Of a DNA stretch of 64,000 nucleotides, positions 33,432-42,969 are shown one piece after another (positions within the stretch are counted from its first letter, which is position 1; each line of letters begins with the position of its first letter). This DNA comes from Pseudomonas capeferrum. Its GTDB lineage: Bacteria; Pseudomonadota; Gammaproteobacteria; Pseudomonadales; Pseudomonadaceae. Both the position numbers and the translations under genes were made by a program. The DNA is taken from NCBI RefSeq assembly GCF_000731675.1, contig NZ_JMIT01000002.1, forward strand, positions 781,456-845,455, in the 5' to 3' direction. A model generated the notes under the pieces. That model was given only the letters and a program-made list of their open reading frames with translations, searched no databases and was not told the origin of the DNA.

Positions 33432-33719
33432 ATGGCGCTTGAACGCTGCGACGTGGAAAAGATCGCCCATCTGGCCCGTCTGGGGCTGAATGATGGCGAA
33501 CTGCCACGCATTACCGATGCACTGAACAGCATTCTCGGGCTGGTCGACCAGATGCAAGCGGTCGACACCACGGGCATCGAGCCCCTGGCCCACCCCCTGG
33601 AGGCCAGCCAGCGACTGCGTCCCGACCAGGTCACCGAAAGCAACCAGCGCGAGGCCTACCAGGCCATCGCACCCTCGACCGAAAGCGGTCTGTACCTGGT
33701 TCCCAAAGTCATCGAGTAA
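33432..33719 (+). CDS. gatC: Aspartyl/glutamyl-tRNA amidotransferase subunit C
   Basis: This 95-residue protein begins [19 protein letters not shown], the GatC pattern, and stabilises the GatA-GatB pair of the amidotransferase that converts Asp-tRNA(Asn) or Glu-tRNA(Gln) to the amidated forms. The upstream frame is open for 38 codons, but ATG 33432 gives the family length and has a GGAG site (TGGAGATCCC) just before it. gatA follows after 15 bases. Confidence 0.95.
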   Translation: MALERCDVEKIAHLARLGLNDGELPRITDALNSILGLVDQMQAVDTTGIEPLAHPLEASQRLRPDQVTESNQREAYQAIAPSTESGLYLVPKVIE

Positions 33720-33734
33720 GGGATAGAGCCTGCC

Positions 33735-35186
33735 ATGCATCAATTGACCCTGGCCGAGATCGCCCGCGGACTCGCCGACAAGTCGTTTTCCTCCGAAGAG
33801 CTGACGGGCGCCCTGCTGGCGCGCATCAAGCAACTCGACCCGCAAATCAACAGCTTCATCAGCGTCACCGAAGAGCTGGCCCTGGGCCAGGCCCGTGCCG
33901 CCGACGCCCGCCGCGCCGCTGGCGAGGCCGGTGCACTGCTGGGCGCGCCGATCGCCCACAAGGACCTGTTCTGCACCAACGGTGTACGCACCAGCTGCGG
34001 CTCGAAGATGCTCGACAACTTCAAGGCGCCGTACGATGCCACCGTGGTCGCCAAGCTGGCCGAAGCCGGCATGGTCACCCTGGGCAAGACCAACATGGAC
34101 GAATTCGCCATGGGTTCGGCCAACGAATCCAGCCACTATGGCCCGGTGAAAAACCCGTGGAACCTCGAGCACGTGCCTGGCGGCTCGTCCGGTGGCTCGG
34201 CTGCTGCCGTCGCCGCGCGCCTGCTGCCAGCCTCCACTGGCACCGACACCGGCGGCTCGATCCGACAGCCGGCAGCGCTGACCAACCTGACCGGCCTGAA
34301 ACCGACGTACGGTCGTGTTTCGCGCTGGGGCATGATCGCTTACGCCTCCAGCCTCGACCAGGGCGGCCCGCTGGCCCGTACCGCCGAAGACTGCGCGCTG
34401 CTGCTGCAAGGCATGGCCGGTTTCGACGCCAAGGACTCCACCAGCATCGAAGAACCGGTGCCGGACTACAGCGCCAACCTCAACGCCTCGCTGCAAGGCC
34501 TGCGCATTGGCCTGCCGAAGGAATACTTCAGCGCCGGCCTCGACCCGCGCATCGCCGAACGGGTGCAAGCCAGCGTCAAGGAGCTGGAAAAGCTCGGCGC
34601 CGTGGTCAAGGAAATCAGCCTGCCGAACATGCAGCATGCCATCCCGGCGTACTACGTGATCGCGCCCGCTGAAGCGTCCTCCAACCTGTCGCGTTTCGAT
34701 GGCGTGCGTTTCGGCTACCGCTGCGAAGCCCCCAAAGACCTGACCGACCTGTACAAGCGTTCGCGTGGCGAAGGCTTCGGCGCCGAAGTGCAGCGCCGCA
34801 TCATGGTCGGCACCTACGCCCTGTCGGCCGGCTATTACGACGCCTACTACGTCAAGGCGCAGCAGATCCGCCGCCTGATCAAGAACGACTTCATGGCCGC
34901 GTTCAACGACGTCGACCTGATCCTTGGCCCGACCACGCCGAACCCGGCCTGGAAGCTCGGCGCCAAGAGCAGCGACCCAGTCGCCGCCTACCTTGAAGAC
35001 GTCTACACCATCACCGCCAACCTGGCAGGCCTGCCCGGCCTGTCGATGCCGGCCGGCTTCGTCGATGGCCTGCCCGTTGGTGTGCAGTTGCTGGCGCCGT
35101 ACTTCCAGGAAGGCCGCCTGCTCAACGTCGCGCACCGCTACCAGCAAGTGACCGACTGGCACACCCGTGCCCCCAACGGCTTCTGA
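33735..35186 (+). CDS. gatA: Aspartyl/glutamyl-tRNA amidotransferase subunit A
   Basis: This 483-residue amidase subunit releases ammonia from glutamine. It has the Ser-cisSer-Lys triad at about K76 (PIAHKDLF), S151 ([13 protein letters not shown]) and S175 ([11 protein letters not shown]). The ammonia travels to GatB for tRNA amidation. It is in the middle of gatCAB, with 15 and 11 bases to its neighbours. Confidence 0.97.
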   Translation: MHQLTLAEIARGLADKSFSSEELTGALLARIKQLDPQINSFISVTEELALGQARAADARRAAGEAGALLGAPIAHKDLFCTNGVRTSCGSKMLDNFKAPYDATVVAKLAEAGMVTLGKTNMDEFAMGSANESSHYGPVKNPWNLEHVPGGSSGGSAAAVAARLLPASTGTDTGGSIRQPAALTNLTGLKPTYGRVSRWGMIAYASSLDQGGPLARTAEDCALLLQGMAGFDAKDSTSIEEPVPDYSANLNASLQGLRIGLPKEYFSAGLDPRIAERVQASVKELEKLGAVVKEISLPNMQHAIPAYYVIAPAEASSNLSRFDGVRFGYRCEAPKDLTDLYKRSRGEGFGAEVQRRIMVGTYALSAGYYDAYYVKAQQIRRLIKNDFMAAFNDVDLILGPTTPNPAWKLGAKSSDPVAAYLEDVYTITANLAGLPGLSMPAGFVDGLPVGVQLLAPYFQEGRLLNVAHRYQQVTDWHTRAPNGF

Positions 35187-35197
35187 GGAGTTCACAC

Positions 35198-36643
35198 ATG
35201 CAATGGGAAGTTGTGATCGGGCTGGAAATTCATACCCAGCTCGCTACCCAGTCGAAGATCTTCTCCGGCAGCGCCACCACCTTCGGCTCCGAGCCGAACA
35301 CCCAGGCCAGCCTGGTTGACCTGGGAATGCCCGGCGTACTGCCGGTGCTAAACCAGGAAGCCGTGCGCATGGCCTGCATGTTCGGCCTGGCGATCGACGC
35401 CGAGATCGGCAAGCGCAACGTGTTCGCGCGCAAGAACTACTTCTACCCCGACCTGCCCAAGGGCTACCAGATCAGCCAGATGGAGCTGCCGATCGTCGGC
35501 AAGGGCCACCTGGATATCGCCCTGGAAGACGGCACCATCAAGCGCATCGGGGTTACCCGTGCGCACCTGGAAGAAGACGCCGGCAAGAGCCTGCACGAAG
35601 ACTTCAGCGGCTCTACCGGCATCGACCTGAACCGTGCCGGCACGCCGCTGCTGGAAATCGTCTCCGAGCCGGACATGCGCAGCGCCAAGGAGGCCGTGGC
35701 CTACGTCAAGGCCATCCACGCCCTGGTGCGCTACCTGGGCATCTGCGACGGCAACATGGCCGAAGGCTCGCTGCGCTGCGACTGCAACGTGTCGATCCGC
35801 CCCAAGGGCCAAGCCGAGTTCGGCACCCGCTGCGAGATCAAGAACGTCAACTCGTTCCGCTTCATCGAGCGTGCGATCAACAGCGAGATCCAGCGCCAGA
35901 TCGACCTGATCGAAGACGGTGGCAGGGTCATCCAGGAAACCCGCCTGTACGACCCGAACAAGGACGAGACCCGCTCCATGCGCAGCAAGGAGGAAGCCAA
36001 CGACTACCGTTACTTCCCCGACCCGGACCTGCTGCCGGTGGTCATCGAGGACAGCTTCCTCGACACCATCCGTGCCGGCTTGCCCGAGCTGCCACCGCAA
36101 AAGGTCGAGCGCTTCCAGAGCCAGTACGGCCTGTCGGCCTACGACGCCAACGTGCTGGCCTCCAGCCGTGAACAGGCGGACTACTTCGAAGAAGTGGTGA
36201 AGATTGGCGGCGACGCCAAGCTGGCCGCCAACTGGGTCATGGTCGAGCTGGGCAGCCTGCTGAACAAGCTGGGTATCGAGATCGACCAGGCGCCGGTCAG
36301 TGCCGAGCAGCTCGGTGGCATGTTGCTGCGGATTCGCGACAACACCATCAGCGGCAAGATTGCCAAGACCGTGTTCGAAGCCATGGCCGCCGGTGAAGGC
36401 GATGCCGACAGCATCATCGAAAGCCGTGGCCTGAAGCAGGTTACCGACACCGGTGCAATCGAGACGATGCTCGACGAGATGCTGGCTGCCAACGCCGAAC
36501 AGGTCGAACAATACCGCGCTGCCGACGAGGCCAAGCGTGGCAAGATGTTCGGCTTCTTCGTCGGCCAGGCGATGAAAGCGTCGAAGGGCAAGGCCAACCC
36601 TGGGCAAGTGAACCAATTGCTCAAAGCCAAGCTCGAAGGCTGA
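35198..36643 (+). CDS. gatB: Aspartyl/glutamyl-tRNA amidotransferase subunit B
   Basis: This 481-residue subunit begins [15 protein letters not shown] and has [14 protein letters not shown], the GatB signature, and a C-terminal YqeY-like helical tail. It binds the mischarged tRNA, phosphorylates the amino acid with ATP and uses ammonia from GatA. The locus ends in a hairpin (36658-36674) and a long inverted repeat. Confidence 0.97.
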   Translation: MQWEVVIGLEIHTQLATQSKIFSGSATTFGSEPNTQASLVDLGMPGVLPVLNQEAVRMACMFGLAIDAEIGKRNVFARKNYFYPDLPKGYQISQMELPIVGKGHLDIALEDGTIKRIGVTRAHLEEDAGKSLHEDFSGSTGIDLNRAGTPLLEIVSEPDMRSAKEAVAYVKAIHALVRYLGICDGNMAEGSLRCDCNVSIRPKGQAEFGTRCEIKNVNSFRFIERAINSEIQRQIDLIEDGGRVIQETRLYDPNKDETRSMRSKEEANDYRYFPDPDLLPVVIEDSFLDTIRAGLPELPPQKVERFQSQYGLSAYDANVLASSREQADYFEEVVKIGGDAKLAANWVMVELGSLLNKLGIEIDQAPVSAEQLGGMLLRIRDNTISGKIAKTVFEAMAAGEGDADSIIESRGLKQVTDTGAIETMLDEMLAANAEQVEQYRAADEAKRGKMFGFFVGQAMKASKGKANPGQVNQLLKAKLEG

Positions 36644-36657
36644 GCTGAAAAAAGCGG

Positions 36658-36674
36658 CGAGGGCTTTGCCCTCG
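36658..36674 (+). terminator. Hairpin directly after gatB
   Basis: CGAGGGC (36658-36664) pairs with GCCCTCG (36668-36674) about 15 bases after the gatB stop, preceded by a run of A. No U-run follows, but it adjoins the long inverted repeat and could end gat transcripts with it. Confidence 0.45.
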
Positions 36675-36776
36675 TTCGCGGGGCCAGTCGGATCGCCGCA
36701 CCGCCGCTCCCACAGGTATTGCGCAGCCCAGTAGCTGTGGGAGCGGCGGTGCGGCGATCCGACTGGCCCCGCGAAC
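36674..36776. repeat. 42-base-pair perfect inverted repeat between gatB and the RlpA-like gene
   Basis: The arms 36674-36715 and 36735-36776 are perfect inverted copies of 42 bases around a 19-base loop. Each arm has the same ends as the REP elements elsewhere in the window (TGGGAGCGG at the inner end and CCCCGCGAA at the outer end) but a different, longer centre. It looks like a variant REP/BIME-type element. Confidence 0.88.
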
Positions 36777-36816
36777 GCCGCACAGCAGCCCCAACGGCAG
36801 CACCGGAGCTTTCGAC

Positions 36817-37191
36817 TTGCTAAAACGATCCCTCGGCACCCTCGCACTCTTCTCCCTGCTGGCCGGCTGCGCCAGCCACGACATCGACCCTCGCGGCTAC
36901 AACCAGACCGGTACCGCCTCCTATTACGGCGCCCGCCACCACGGCAAACGCACGGCCAGTGGCGAGCCTTTCAACCAGCATGGCCTCACCGCCGCTCACC
37001 GCAGCCTGCCCTTCGGCAGCAAGGTGCTGGTCACCAACCTTGCCAACCAACGCAGCGTGGTGGTGCGCATCAACGACCGCGGCCCGCACACACGTGGCCG
37101 GCTGATCGACCTGTCACGCGCCGCAGCAGAAAAAATCGGCATGCTCCGTAGCGGAACGGCGCGCGTCCGGGTACAAGGTCTGAGCGACTGA
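36817..37191 (+). CDS. RlpA-like lipoprotein (double-psi beta-barrel)
   Basis: This 124-residue protein starts at TTG with CGGAG about nine bases upstream. It has a lipoprotein signal peptide with lipobox LLAGC (acylated Cys at residue 18) and an RlpA domain: [22 protein letters not shown] and [19 protein letters not shown] carry the conserved His and Asp residues. RlpA in P. aeruginosa is a lytic transglycosylase that cleaves peptidoglycan lacking stem peptides. Unlike that protein, this one has no SPOR domain, so it is a short paralogue rather than RlpA itself. Confidence 0.88.
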   Translation: MLKRSLGTLALFSLLAGCASHDIDPRGYNQTGTASYYGARHHGKRTASGEPFNQHGLTAAHRSLPFGSKVLVTNLANQRSVVVRINDRGPHTRGRLIDLSRAAAEKIGMLRSGTARVRVQGLSD

Positions 37192-37208
37192 CCGACTGGA
37201 GCCCGACC

Positions 37209-38294
37209 ATTTTCGACCTCGCCACCCTTCCCACCTTCAGCCTCCTGCAACTGGGCGTCGCCCTCGTGCTGCTGGCCTGCGGTGCAGAGCTACTGGTACG
37301 TGTGGCCCTGCGCCTGGCCCTGCGCCTGCACGTGCGGCCATTGATCATCGGCCTGAGCCTGGTGGCCTTCGGCAGCACCGCGCCGCAGCTCACCGTAAGC
37401 CTGCAGGCTGCCTACCAAGGCGCACCCGATGTCGCAGTCGGCAGCGTGATCGGCAGCAATATCTTCAACGTGCTGGTAATTCTCGGCCTGGCCGCGCTGA
37501 TCATCCCGCTGCGCGTATCACGCCAGCTGGTGCGCCTGGATATCCCCCTGATGATCGTCGCCAGCGCGCTGGTGTATGCGCTCGCCGCCAATGGCTACCT
37601 GGGCCGCTGGGAGGGCCTGCTGCTGCTGTTGGCACTGGTGGGCTACCTGGGCATGCTCTGGCACCAATCGCGGCATTACGCCCGCACCTACCCCGCGCCC
37701 AGCGTCATCACCGTCAGCGGCGCACGCTTCTGGTCTGGCGCCCTGTTGCAGATTGCCCTCGGCCTTGGCCTGCTGAGCCTGGCCGGGCACCTGCTGCTGG
37801 AAGCCGTCGTCGAGGTAGCGACCGACCTGGGGCTGTCCGAACGCATCATCGGCCTGACCGTGGTGGCGGTCTGCACGTCGCTGCCAGAGTTGGCGGCGGC
37901 GATGATCGCCGCCCTTCGCGGCGAACGGGAGATCGCCGTGGGCACGGTGATCGGCAGCAACCTGTTCAACCTGCTGGGGGTATTGGGGCTGACTGCGCTG
38001 ATCACGCCAGAGCCGCTGTCGATCTCACCCAACGCACTGGCCTTTGACTTGCCGGTGATGCTGGGTGTGGCGGCGCTAAGCCTGCCGGTGTTTTATTCGG
38101 GGTACCGGATTACCCGCGCTGAAGGCTTGGTGTTCCTTTGCCTGTACCTGGCCTATGGGCTGCATGTGGTGGCCTTCACCACCGGCATGCCACTGGCCGG
38201 GCGCCTGGAACGGCTCATGCTGTTTTATGTGCTGCCGGTGCTAGCGGTGGTGTTGCTATATACCACCGTGCGCGCCTGGCGCCGACAGCATTGA
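37209..38294 (+). CDS. Ca2+/Na+ antiporter family protein (YrbG-like), start uncertain
   Basis: This membrane protein has two repeats of the sodium/calcium exchanger domain, with RPLIIGLSLVAFGSTAPQLTVS in the first and ERIIGLTVVAVCTSLPELAAA in the second (each holding the ion-binding acidic/polar helix), and the GSVIGSNIFN and GTVIGSNLFN motifs. The first common start codon in frame is GTG 37266, which would leave out most of the first helix (LLQLGVALVLLACGAELLV). ATT 37209 with GGAG seven bases upstream completes that helix and gives 361 residues; CTG 37188 is another choice. In the first repeat Glu is replaced by Gln (TAPQ), which may change ion specificity. Confidence 0.75.
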   Translation: MFDLATLPTFSLLQLGVALVLLACGAELLVRVALRLALRLHVRPLIIGLSLVAFGSTAPQLTVSLQAAYQGAPDVAVGSVIGSNIFNVLVILGLAALIIPLRVSRQLVRLDIPLMIVASALVYALAANGYLGRWEGLLLLLALVGYLGMLWHQSRHYARTYPAPSVITVSGARFWSGALLQIALGLGLLSLAGHLLLEAVVEVATDLGLSERIIGLTVVAVCTSLPELAAAMIAALRGEREIAVGTVIGSNLFNLLGVLGLTALITPEPLSISPNALAFDLPVMLGVAALSLPVFYSGYRITRAEGLVFLCLYLAYGLHVVAFTTGMPLAGRLERLMLFYVLPVLAVVLLYTTVRAWRRQH

Positions 38295-38350
38295 GGTGCC
38301 GTAAGGGGTAGCGTGATGGCTGCCAGGTGCATGCCTTGCGGTTTGCTGCG

Positions 38351-38394
38351 CCTGTGAGATCGAGCGCCGCGCGGGCGGCGCTCGATCTCACAGG
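38351..38394. terminator. 20-base-pair perfect hairpin between antiporter and aroP-like genes
   Basis: The arms 38351-38370 and 38375-38394 pair perfectly around a four-base loop. It lies between the convergent antiporter gene and the permease gene (38430-39791). No U-run follows, so it may be a REP-type palindrome that also acts as transcription barrier. Confidence 0.65.
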
Positions 38395-38429
38395 CCCCAC
38401 AAGGCTCAAGCCAGGCGCTTGTCAGCCCC

Positions 38430-39791
38430 TCACCCCTTGGCCTGCCGCGCCTTCTTCAACCGGAACGCCACCCACAGCACCGCGATCCAACCCGGAATCA
38501 ACATCACCGAAATACGAATCGGCGGCGTCAGGTACATCACCACCAGAATCAGCACGATGAACGCCAGGCACAGGTAATTGGTAATCGGATGCCCCCAGCT
38601 CTGATAAAACGGGGTAATGCCCGCGCCCAGCTTGGCCTTGCGGAACTTCAGGTGGGTAATGCTGATGCTCGCCCAGTTGATCACCAGCGCCGACACCGCC
38701 AGGGCCATCAGCAAACCGAAGGCTTCCCCCGGCATCAGGTAGTTGATCAGTACGCACAGGCCGGTGGCGAACGCCGAAACGCCCAGCGCCGTCAGCGGGA
38801 CGCCACTGCGGCTGACCTTGAGCAACTGACGCGGCGCATCGCCCTGGCTGGCCAGGCCGAACAGCATGCGGCTGTTGGCGTAGACACAACTGTTGTAAAC
38901 CGACAGCGCAGCCGTCAACACCACGACGTTGAGGATGGTCGCCACCAGGTCGCTGTCCAGCTCATGGAAGATCATCACGAACGGGCTGCCCCCCTGCACC
39001 ACCTTCTGCCATGGGTACAGCGACAGCAGCACCGCCAAGGCGCCAATGTAGAAAATCAGGATGCGGTAGACCACCTGGTTGGTGGCCTTGGGGATGCTCT
39101 GACGCGGGTTGTCCGCCTCGGCAGCGGTGATCCCCACCAGCTCCAGCCCACCGAAGGAGAACATGATCACGGCCAGGGCCATGACCAGGCCAGTGACGCC
39201 GTTAGGGAAGAAACCACCGTACTGCCACAGGTTGGCCACGCTGGCATCCGGGCCGCCATGGCCGCTGCTCAGCAGCCAGGCACCAAAGCCGATCATGCTG
39301 ACGATGGCCACCACCTTGACCAGGGCGAACCAGAACTCCATCTCACCGTAGACTTTCACCTGCGTCAGGTTGATGAGGTTGATGACCACGAAGAAGATCG
39401 CCGCCGTCGCCCAAGTAGGGAAATCTGGCCACCAGTACTGCACATAGATGCCCACCGCCGTCAGCTCGGCCATGCCCACCAGCACGTACACCACCCAGTA
39501 GTTCCAGCCCGAGACGAAGCCTGCGAATTCGCTCCAGTACTGGTGGGCAAAGTGGCTGAAGCTGCCGGCGACCGGCTCTTCGACCACCATTTCGCCAAGC
39601 TGGCGCATGATGAAGAAGGCCATCAGGCCGGCAATGGCATAGCCCAGCAAAACGGAAGGTCCAGCCAGCTGAATGGTCTGGGCGATCCCCAGAAACAGCC
39701 CCGTGCCGATGGCCCCACCCAGCGCGATCAGCTGGATATGGCGGTTCTTCAACCCGCGCTGCAAGCGCTCGGGCGTGCTCTGGTCTTGCAT
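38430..39791 (-). CDS. Aromatic/neutral amino acid permease of the APC family (AroP-like)
   Basis: This 453-residue protein has twelve predicted membrane helices and starts with LQRGLKNRHIQLIALGGAIGTGLFLG, the signature of the amino acid transporter family that contains AroP, PheP and related proton symporters. The segment PRQSIPKATNQVVYRILIFYIGAL is characteristic of the same group. The closest type is AroP, but substrate cannot be fixed from sequence. It lies 56 bases downstream of the AEC-family gene on the same strand. Confidence 0.88.
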   Translation of the reverse strand: MQDQSTPERLQRGLKNRHIQLIALGGAIGTGLFLGIAQTIQLAGPSVLLGYAIAGLMAFFIMRQLGEMVVEEPVAGSFSHFAHQYWSEFAGFVSGWNYWVVYVLVGMAELTAVGIYVQYWWPDFPTWATAAIFFVVINLINLTQVKVYGEMEFWFALVKVVAIVSMIGFGAWLLSSGHGGPDASVANLWQYGGFFPNGVTGLVMALAVIMFSFGGLELVGITAAEADNPRQSIPKATNQVVYRILIFYIGALAVLLSLYPWQKVVQGGSPFVMIFHELDSDLVATILNVVVLTAALSVYNSCVYANSRMLFGLASQGDAPRQLLKVSRSGVPLTALGVSAFATGLCVLINYLMPGEAFGLLMALAVSALVINWASISITHLKFRKAKLGAGITPFYQSWGHPITNYLCLAFIVLILVVMYLTPPIRISVMLIPGWIAVLWVAFRLKKARQAKG

Positions 39792-39847
39792 GAAGTGTCC
39801 TTTAGCTCAGTGAGGCAGTGTTATTGCTGTTATTTGCAGTCAAGGAT

Positions 39848-40789
39848 CTAGATCCATCCGCCCCACTGCAAGATGAAAATACCGATATTGGTGGTGATCG
39901 CCGCCATTAGCGTCGTGATCACGATGATCGAGGCAGCCAATTCATGGTTGCCATTGGCCGCCCGTGCCATCACGTAGCTGGCCGCTGCGGTAGGGCTGCC
40001 GATGTACAGGAACAGGATGCCCAGCTCGGCACCGCGGAAACCGCACAGCCAGGCACCCAACGTGCCGACCAGCGGCAACCAGACCATCTTCACCAGGCTG
40101 GCATCGATCGCCAGCCTGCCACTGTCACGCAGCGCCGCCAGCGACAGGGTACCGCCAATGCAGATCAGCGCCAGCGGCAGGGTCATCTGCGCCAGGTAGT
40201 CGCCCGAGGTGAGCAACCAGTTGGGCAGCGGCACCTGGCCGTAGGCCATGGGCGTTGCCACCAGCACGCTGAGGATCAAGGGGTTGCTGAAGATGCTCTT
40301 GCAGATGCTCCACGGGTCGGACTTGAGGTCCGGGCTGTACACCGCCAGCACCACCGCCGACAGCGAGTTGTACATGAGGATCACCAGGCCTGCCAGCACC
40401 GCCCCTAGCGAGATACCGTAGTCGCCGTACAGGCTGGCGGCCAGCGCCAGGCCGATCACGCCGTTGTTGCCGCGAAATGCGCCTTGGGTGTAGATGCCGC
40501 GGTCTGCCGGCGGGCAACGCCAGAGGGCCAGCCCCCAGGCCACGGCGAAGCCTACCAGGGTGGCAGCGACGAAATACAGGATGACGCCGGGTTTGACCGC
40601 GGCCGCCAGGTCGGCGTGGTAGATGCCCAGGAACAGCAGCGCCGGCATGCAGACATTGAACACCAGCTGCGACGCGACACGGTTGAAGTTGTCGTCGATC
40701 AAGTGGATGCGTTTGAGCAGTATGCCCATGAACAGCATGGCGAAAACGGGCGCCGTGATGTTCAGCGTCTGGATAAGAAGGGCGAGCAT
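39848..40789 (-). CDS. AEC-family transporter (auxin efflux carrier type)
   Basis: This 313-residue protein has about ten membrane helices in two halves, starting LLIQTLNITAPVFAMLFMGILLKR and ending with the half-repeat ASIIVITTLMAAITTNIGIFIL. Bacterial AEC members such as MdcF or MleP are linked to export or uptake of organic acids; the substrate here is unknown. It may be cotranscribed with the downstream amino acid permease. A REP element separates it from roxR. Confidence 0.82.
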   Translation of the reverse strand: MLALLIQTLNITAPVFAMLFMGILLKRIHLIDDNFNRVASQLVFNVCMPALLFLGIYHADLAAAVKPGVILYFVAATLVGFAVAWGLALWRCPPADRGIYTQGAFRGNNGVIGLALAASLYGDYGISLGAVLAGLVILMYNSLSAVVLAVYSPDLKSDPWSICKSIFSNPLILSVLVATPMAYGQVPLPNWLLTSGDYLAQMTLPLALICIGGTLSLAALRDSGRLAIDASLVKMVWLPLVGTLGAWLCGFRGAELGILFLYIGSPTAAASYVMARAANGNHELAASIIVITTLMAAITTNIGIFILQWGGWI

Positions 40790-40894
40790 GCGATCCTGCA
40801 GGGAGTTGCCGTCAGGGGGCTAATGATACGTCAACGGCTGCGAGTTGCGGGGATCGGGATGCGATACAGAGAAGTGTCTGACAGCCAGGGACCT

Positions 40895-40947
40895 TTCGCG
40901 GGGCAAGCCCGCTCCCATGATTTGTGGGAGCGGACTTGCCCCGCGAA
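40895..40947. repeat. REP palindrome between AEC gene and roxR
   Basis: Arms 40895-40917 and 40925-40947 (23 bases, one mismatch) surround a seven-base loop and share the GCGGGGCAAGCCCGCTCC core with the elements at 4133-4220 and 54556-54638. It lies five bases downstream of the roxR stop. Confidence 0.85.
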
Positions 40948-40951
40948 CGGG

Positions 40952-41512
40952 TCAGCGCCGAACCGGTCGCTTCTGCAGCTTGCGCTGCAAGGTCCGCCGG
41001 TGCATGCCCAACGCCCGCGCCGTGGCCGAGATATTGCCTTCGTGTTCGTTCAGCACGCGCTGGATGTGCTCCCACTGCAGGCGGTCGACCGACATCGGGT
41101 TTTCCGGCACCAGGGCATCCAGGTCAGCGTGCTCGGAAAGCAGCGCCGCAAGTACATCGTCAGCATCGGCCGGCTTGCACAGGTAGTTGCAGGCACCGCG
41201 TTTGACCGCCTCGACTGCGGTGGCGATGCTCGAGTAACCGGTGAGGATCACCACCCGCATCTCCGGATCCAGCTCCAGCAGCTTGGGCAACAGCACCAAC
41301 CCCGAGTCACCTTCCATCTTCAGGTCCAGCGTGGCGTAGTCCGGCAGGTCCTGCTGGGCCAGGATCAGCCCCTCCTCAGCCGAGCCTGCGGTGCTCACGC
41401 GGAACCCGCGGCGGCTCATGGCGCGCGCCATGACCCGGGTAAAGGTGGCATCGTCATCCACCAGCAGCAGGTGCGGCAGCTCTTCGCCTTCAACCTGGAT
41501 ATCTTCACTCAT
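40952..41512 (-). CDS. roxR: RoxR redox response regulator (RegA/PrrA family)
   Basis: This 186-residue protein has a receiver domain with acidic pocket LLLVDDDATF and phospho-acceptor Asp at about D63 (ATLDLKMEGDSG), the switch segment VVILTGYSS, the conserved KPAD, and a C-terminal Fis-type helix-turn-helix (ISATARALGMHRRTLQRKL) near residues 155-180. It lacks an AAA+ domain, as RegA-type regulators do. With RoxS it controls terminal oxidases and redox-linked genes in Pseudomonas. ATG 41512 (seven bases after GGAG) is preferred over the ATG one codon earlier; either overlaps the roxS stop. Confidence 0.94.
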   Translation of the reverse strand: MSEDIQVEGEELPHLLLVDDDATFTRVMARAMSRRGFRVSTAGSAEEGLILAQQDLPDYATLDLKMEGDSGLVLLPKLLELDPEMRVVILTGYSSIATAVEAVKRGACNYLCKPADADDVLAALLSEHADLDALVPENPMSVDRLQWEHIQRVLNEHEGNISATARALGMHRRTLQRKLQKRPVRR

Positions 41513-42768
41513 CATTCATCTCCTCGCTTGCCATGGGGCAGGCGCAGTTCGGTCAGGGTGCCACCCTGCTCATGACTATAGAGTTTCACCGAACCGCCCG
41601 CACGCGTCACGCTGGCCTTGCTCAAGAACAGGCCCAGGCCGAAGCCTTTGCCCTTGGTGGTAATAAAGGGTTTGCCAATCGCTTCGGCGATTGCCGGGGG
41701 CACACCAGGGCCATGGTCACGAATGCTGATGACAATGTCCTCGGCGTCCCAGTCCAGGCGCACCTCAAGGTCGTCCGGGCACGCGTCGGCTGCATTGTTC
41801 AGCAGGTTCAGCAGGGCCTGGGTCAGGTCAGGTGGCGGCGTCAGGCGAGGTACCTGGCCGTCCCTGAGGCGCTGGAAGCGGTAACTGGCTTCGGGCCGCA
41901 TCAGGTGCCAACGGTTGAGCGCCTCGTCCAGCCAGACGGTGACGTCCTGCTCGACCATGGCCAGGCGGCGATTGGCCTCGGCGGCACGCACCAGTTGCTG
42001 CAAGGTTTCTTTGCACAGTTTGACCTGGTCCTGAAGGATCTGCAGGTCTTCCTGCAACAAAGGGTCCGGGTGGTCCTGGCGCATTTCGTTAAGCAGTACG
42101 CTCATGGTCGCCAGCGGTGTGCCCAGCTCATGGGCAGCGCCGGCGGCCTGGGTGGCCACGGCCAGCAATTGCTCATCGCGCAGGCTCTCTTCACGGCGCT
42201 CGGAGCGCAGTTGTTCCTGGCGCCGCAGCTCCTCGGCCATGCGCGCGGCAAAGAAGGTGATGACTGCGGCCGCCAGGGCGATGCTCAGCCACATGCCGTA
42301 GACCTGCATCTTGTCCCGCGCCATCGGCAGCCCTTCAAGCGGGTAGAACTGCACCAGCAGCAAGCTGTAGGCCGTCAGCGCGATGCCCGAAAGGATCAAC
42401 GAATAGAGCCAGGGCAAGGTCACCGCGGCAATGGCCAGCGGCACCAGGTAATAGGAAACGAACGGGTTGGTCGAGCCGCCGGAGTAATACAGCAAGGCAC
42501 TGTGGATCAACAGGTCGCAGGCAAGCTGCAGTGCATACTCAAGTTCAGTGACCGGCAGCGACAGGCGCAGGCGCAACGCGGTGAACGCACACAGGATGGA
42601 CGACAGGGCCAGCGTTGCTGCCAGCGAAAACCATGGCAAGGGCAGCAGGTCAGTCCAGTAGGCGACGCCCACCGAGCCTGCCTGGGCAGCCAGGACCAGC
42701 ACGCGGATGACAGTCAGGCGCCAGAGGTTCTGACGGGTAGCGGACAACGGTTGTACGTCAGCGAGCAT
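41512..42768 (-). CDS. roxS: RoxS redox sensor histidine kinase (RegB/PrrB family)
   Basis: This 418-residue kinase has six N-terminal membrane helices and the invariant RegB heptapeptide GGSTNPF (residues 97-103), linked to quinone binding. The H box AAHELGTPLA has the phosphorylated histidine at about H213, and C252 (KLCKETLQ) matches the redox-active cysteine position of RegB. The ATPase domain has LLNLLNNAADACPD and GPGVP/GLGLFLSKA. It senses the quinone pool or oxygen state and phosphorylates RoxR, encoded immediately downstream. Confidence 0.95.
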   Translation of the reverse strand: MLADVQPLSATRQNLWRLTVIRVLVLAAQAGSVGVAYWTDLLPLPWFSLAATLALSSILCAFTALRLRLSLPVTELEYALQLACDLLIHSALLYYSGGSTNPFVSYYLVPLAIAAVTLPWLYSLILSGIALTAYSLLLVQFYPLEGLPMARDKMQVYGMWLSIALAAAVITFFAARMAEELRRQEQLRSERREESLRDEQLLAVATQAAGAAHELGTPLATMSVLLNEMRQDHPDPLLQEDLQILQDQVKLCKETLQQLVRAAEANRRLAMVEQDVTVWLDEALNRWHLMRPEASYRFQRLRDGQVPRLTPPPDLTQALLNLLNNAADACPDDLEVRLDWDAEDIVISIRDHGPGVPPAIAEAIGKPFITTKGKGFGLGLFLSKASVTRAGGSVKLYSHEQGGTLTELRLPHGKRGDE

Positions 42769-42838
42769 GAGCTCTCCTGATGAGTGCTCCAGAAAATCGG
42801 CTGGAGTATACCGAAGCCGGGCGCCTCACTGCAGCGAT

Positions 42839-42853
42839 GCGGCAAAGCGCCAC
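42839..42853. promoter_or_regulatory. Weak RegA/RoxR-type site in the roxS/SIMPL divergent region
   Basis: GCGGC-N5-GCCAC resembles the RegA-class pattern GCGGC-N5-GTCGC (eight of ten fixed bases). It lies 71 bases from the roxS start and 117 bases from the start of the SIMPL-domain gene. The match is weak and the consensus is quoted from memory, so this is only a candidate. Confidence 0.25.
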
Positions 42854-42969
42854 ACTTTGTCACAGGTGCATAGTGGCACTTTTGAACCCACTACACTGTT
42901 CCCGGTCTGATGGGCCATGCGTGGAATGGAGACCAGATCCCACGCCCTTTTATTGCCAAGGAGTCTTAC

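Noticed and set aside
39844..39855. GGATCTAGATCC palindrome at the end of the AEC gene
   Set aside because: It overlaps the stop codon, is a single short copy and shows no relation to a promoter.
40484..41575. Long plus-strand frame opposite roxR
   Set aside because: It is antisense to roxR and the REP element; no domain and no start signal.
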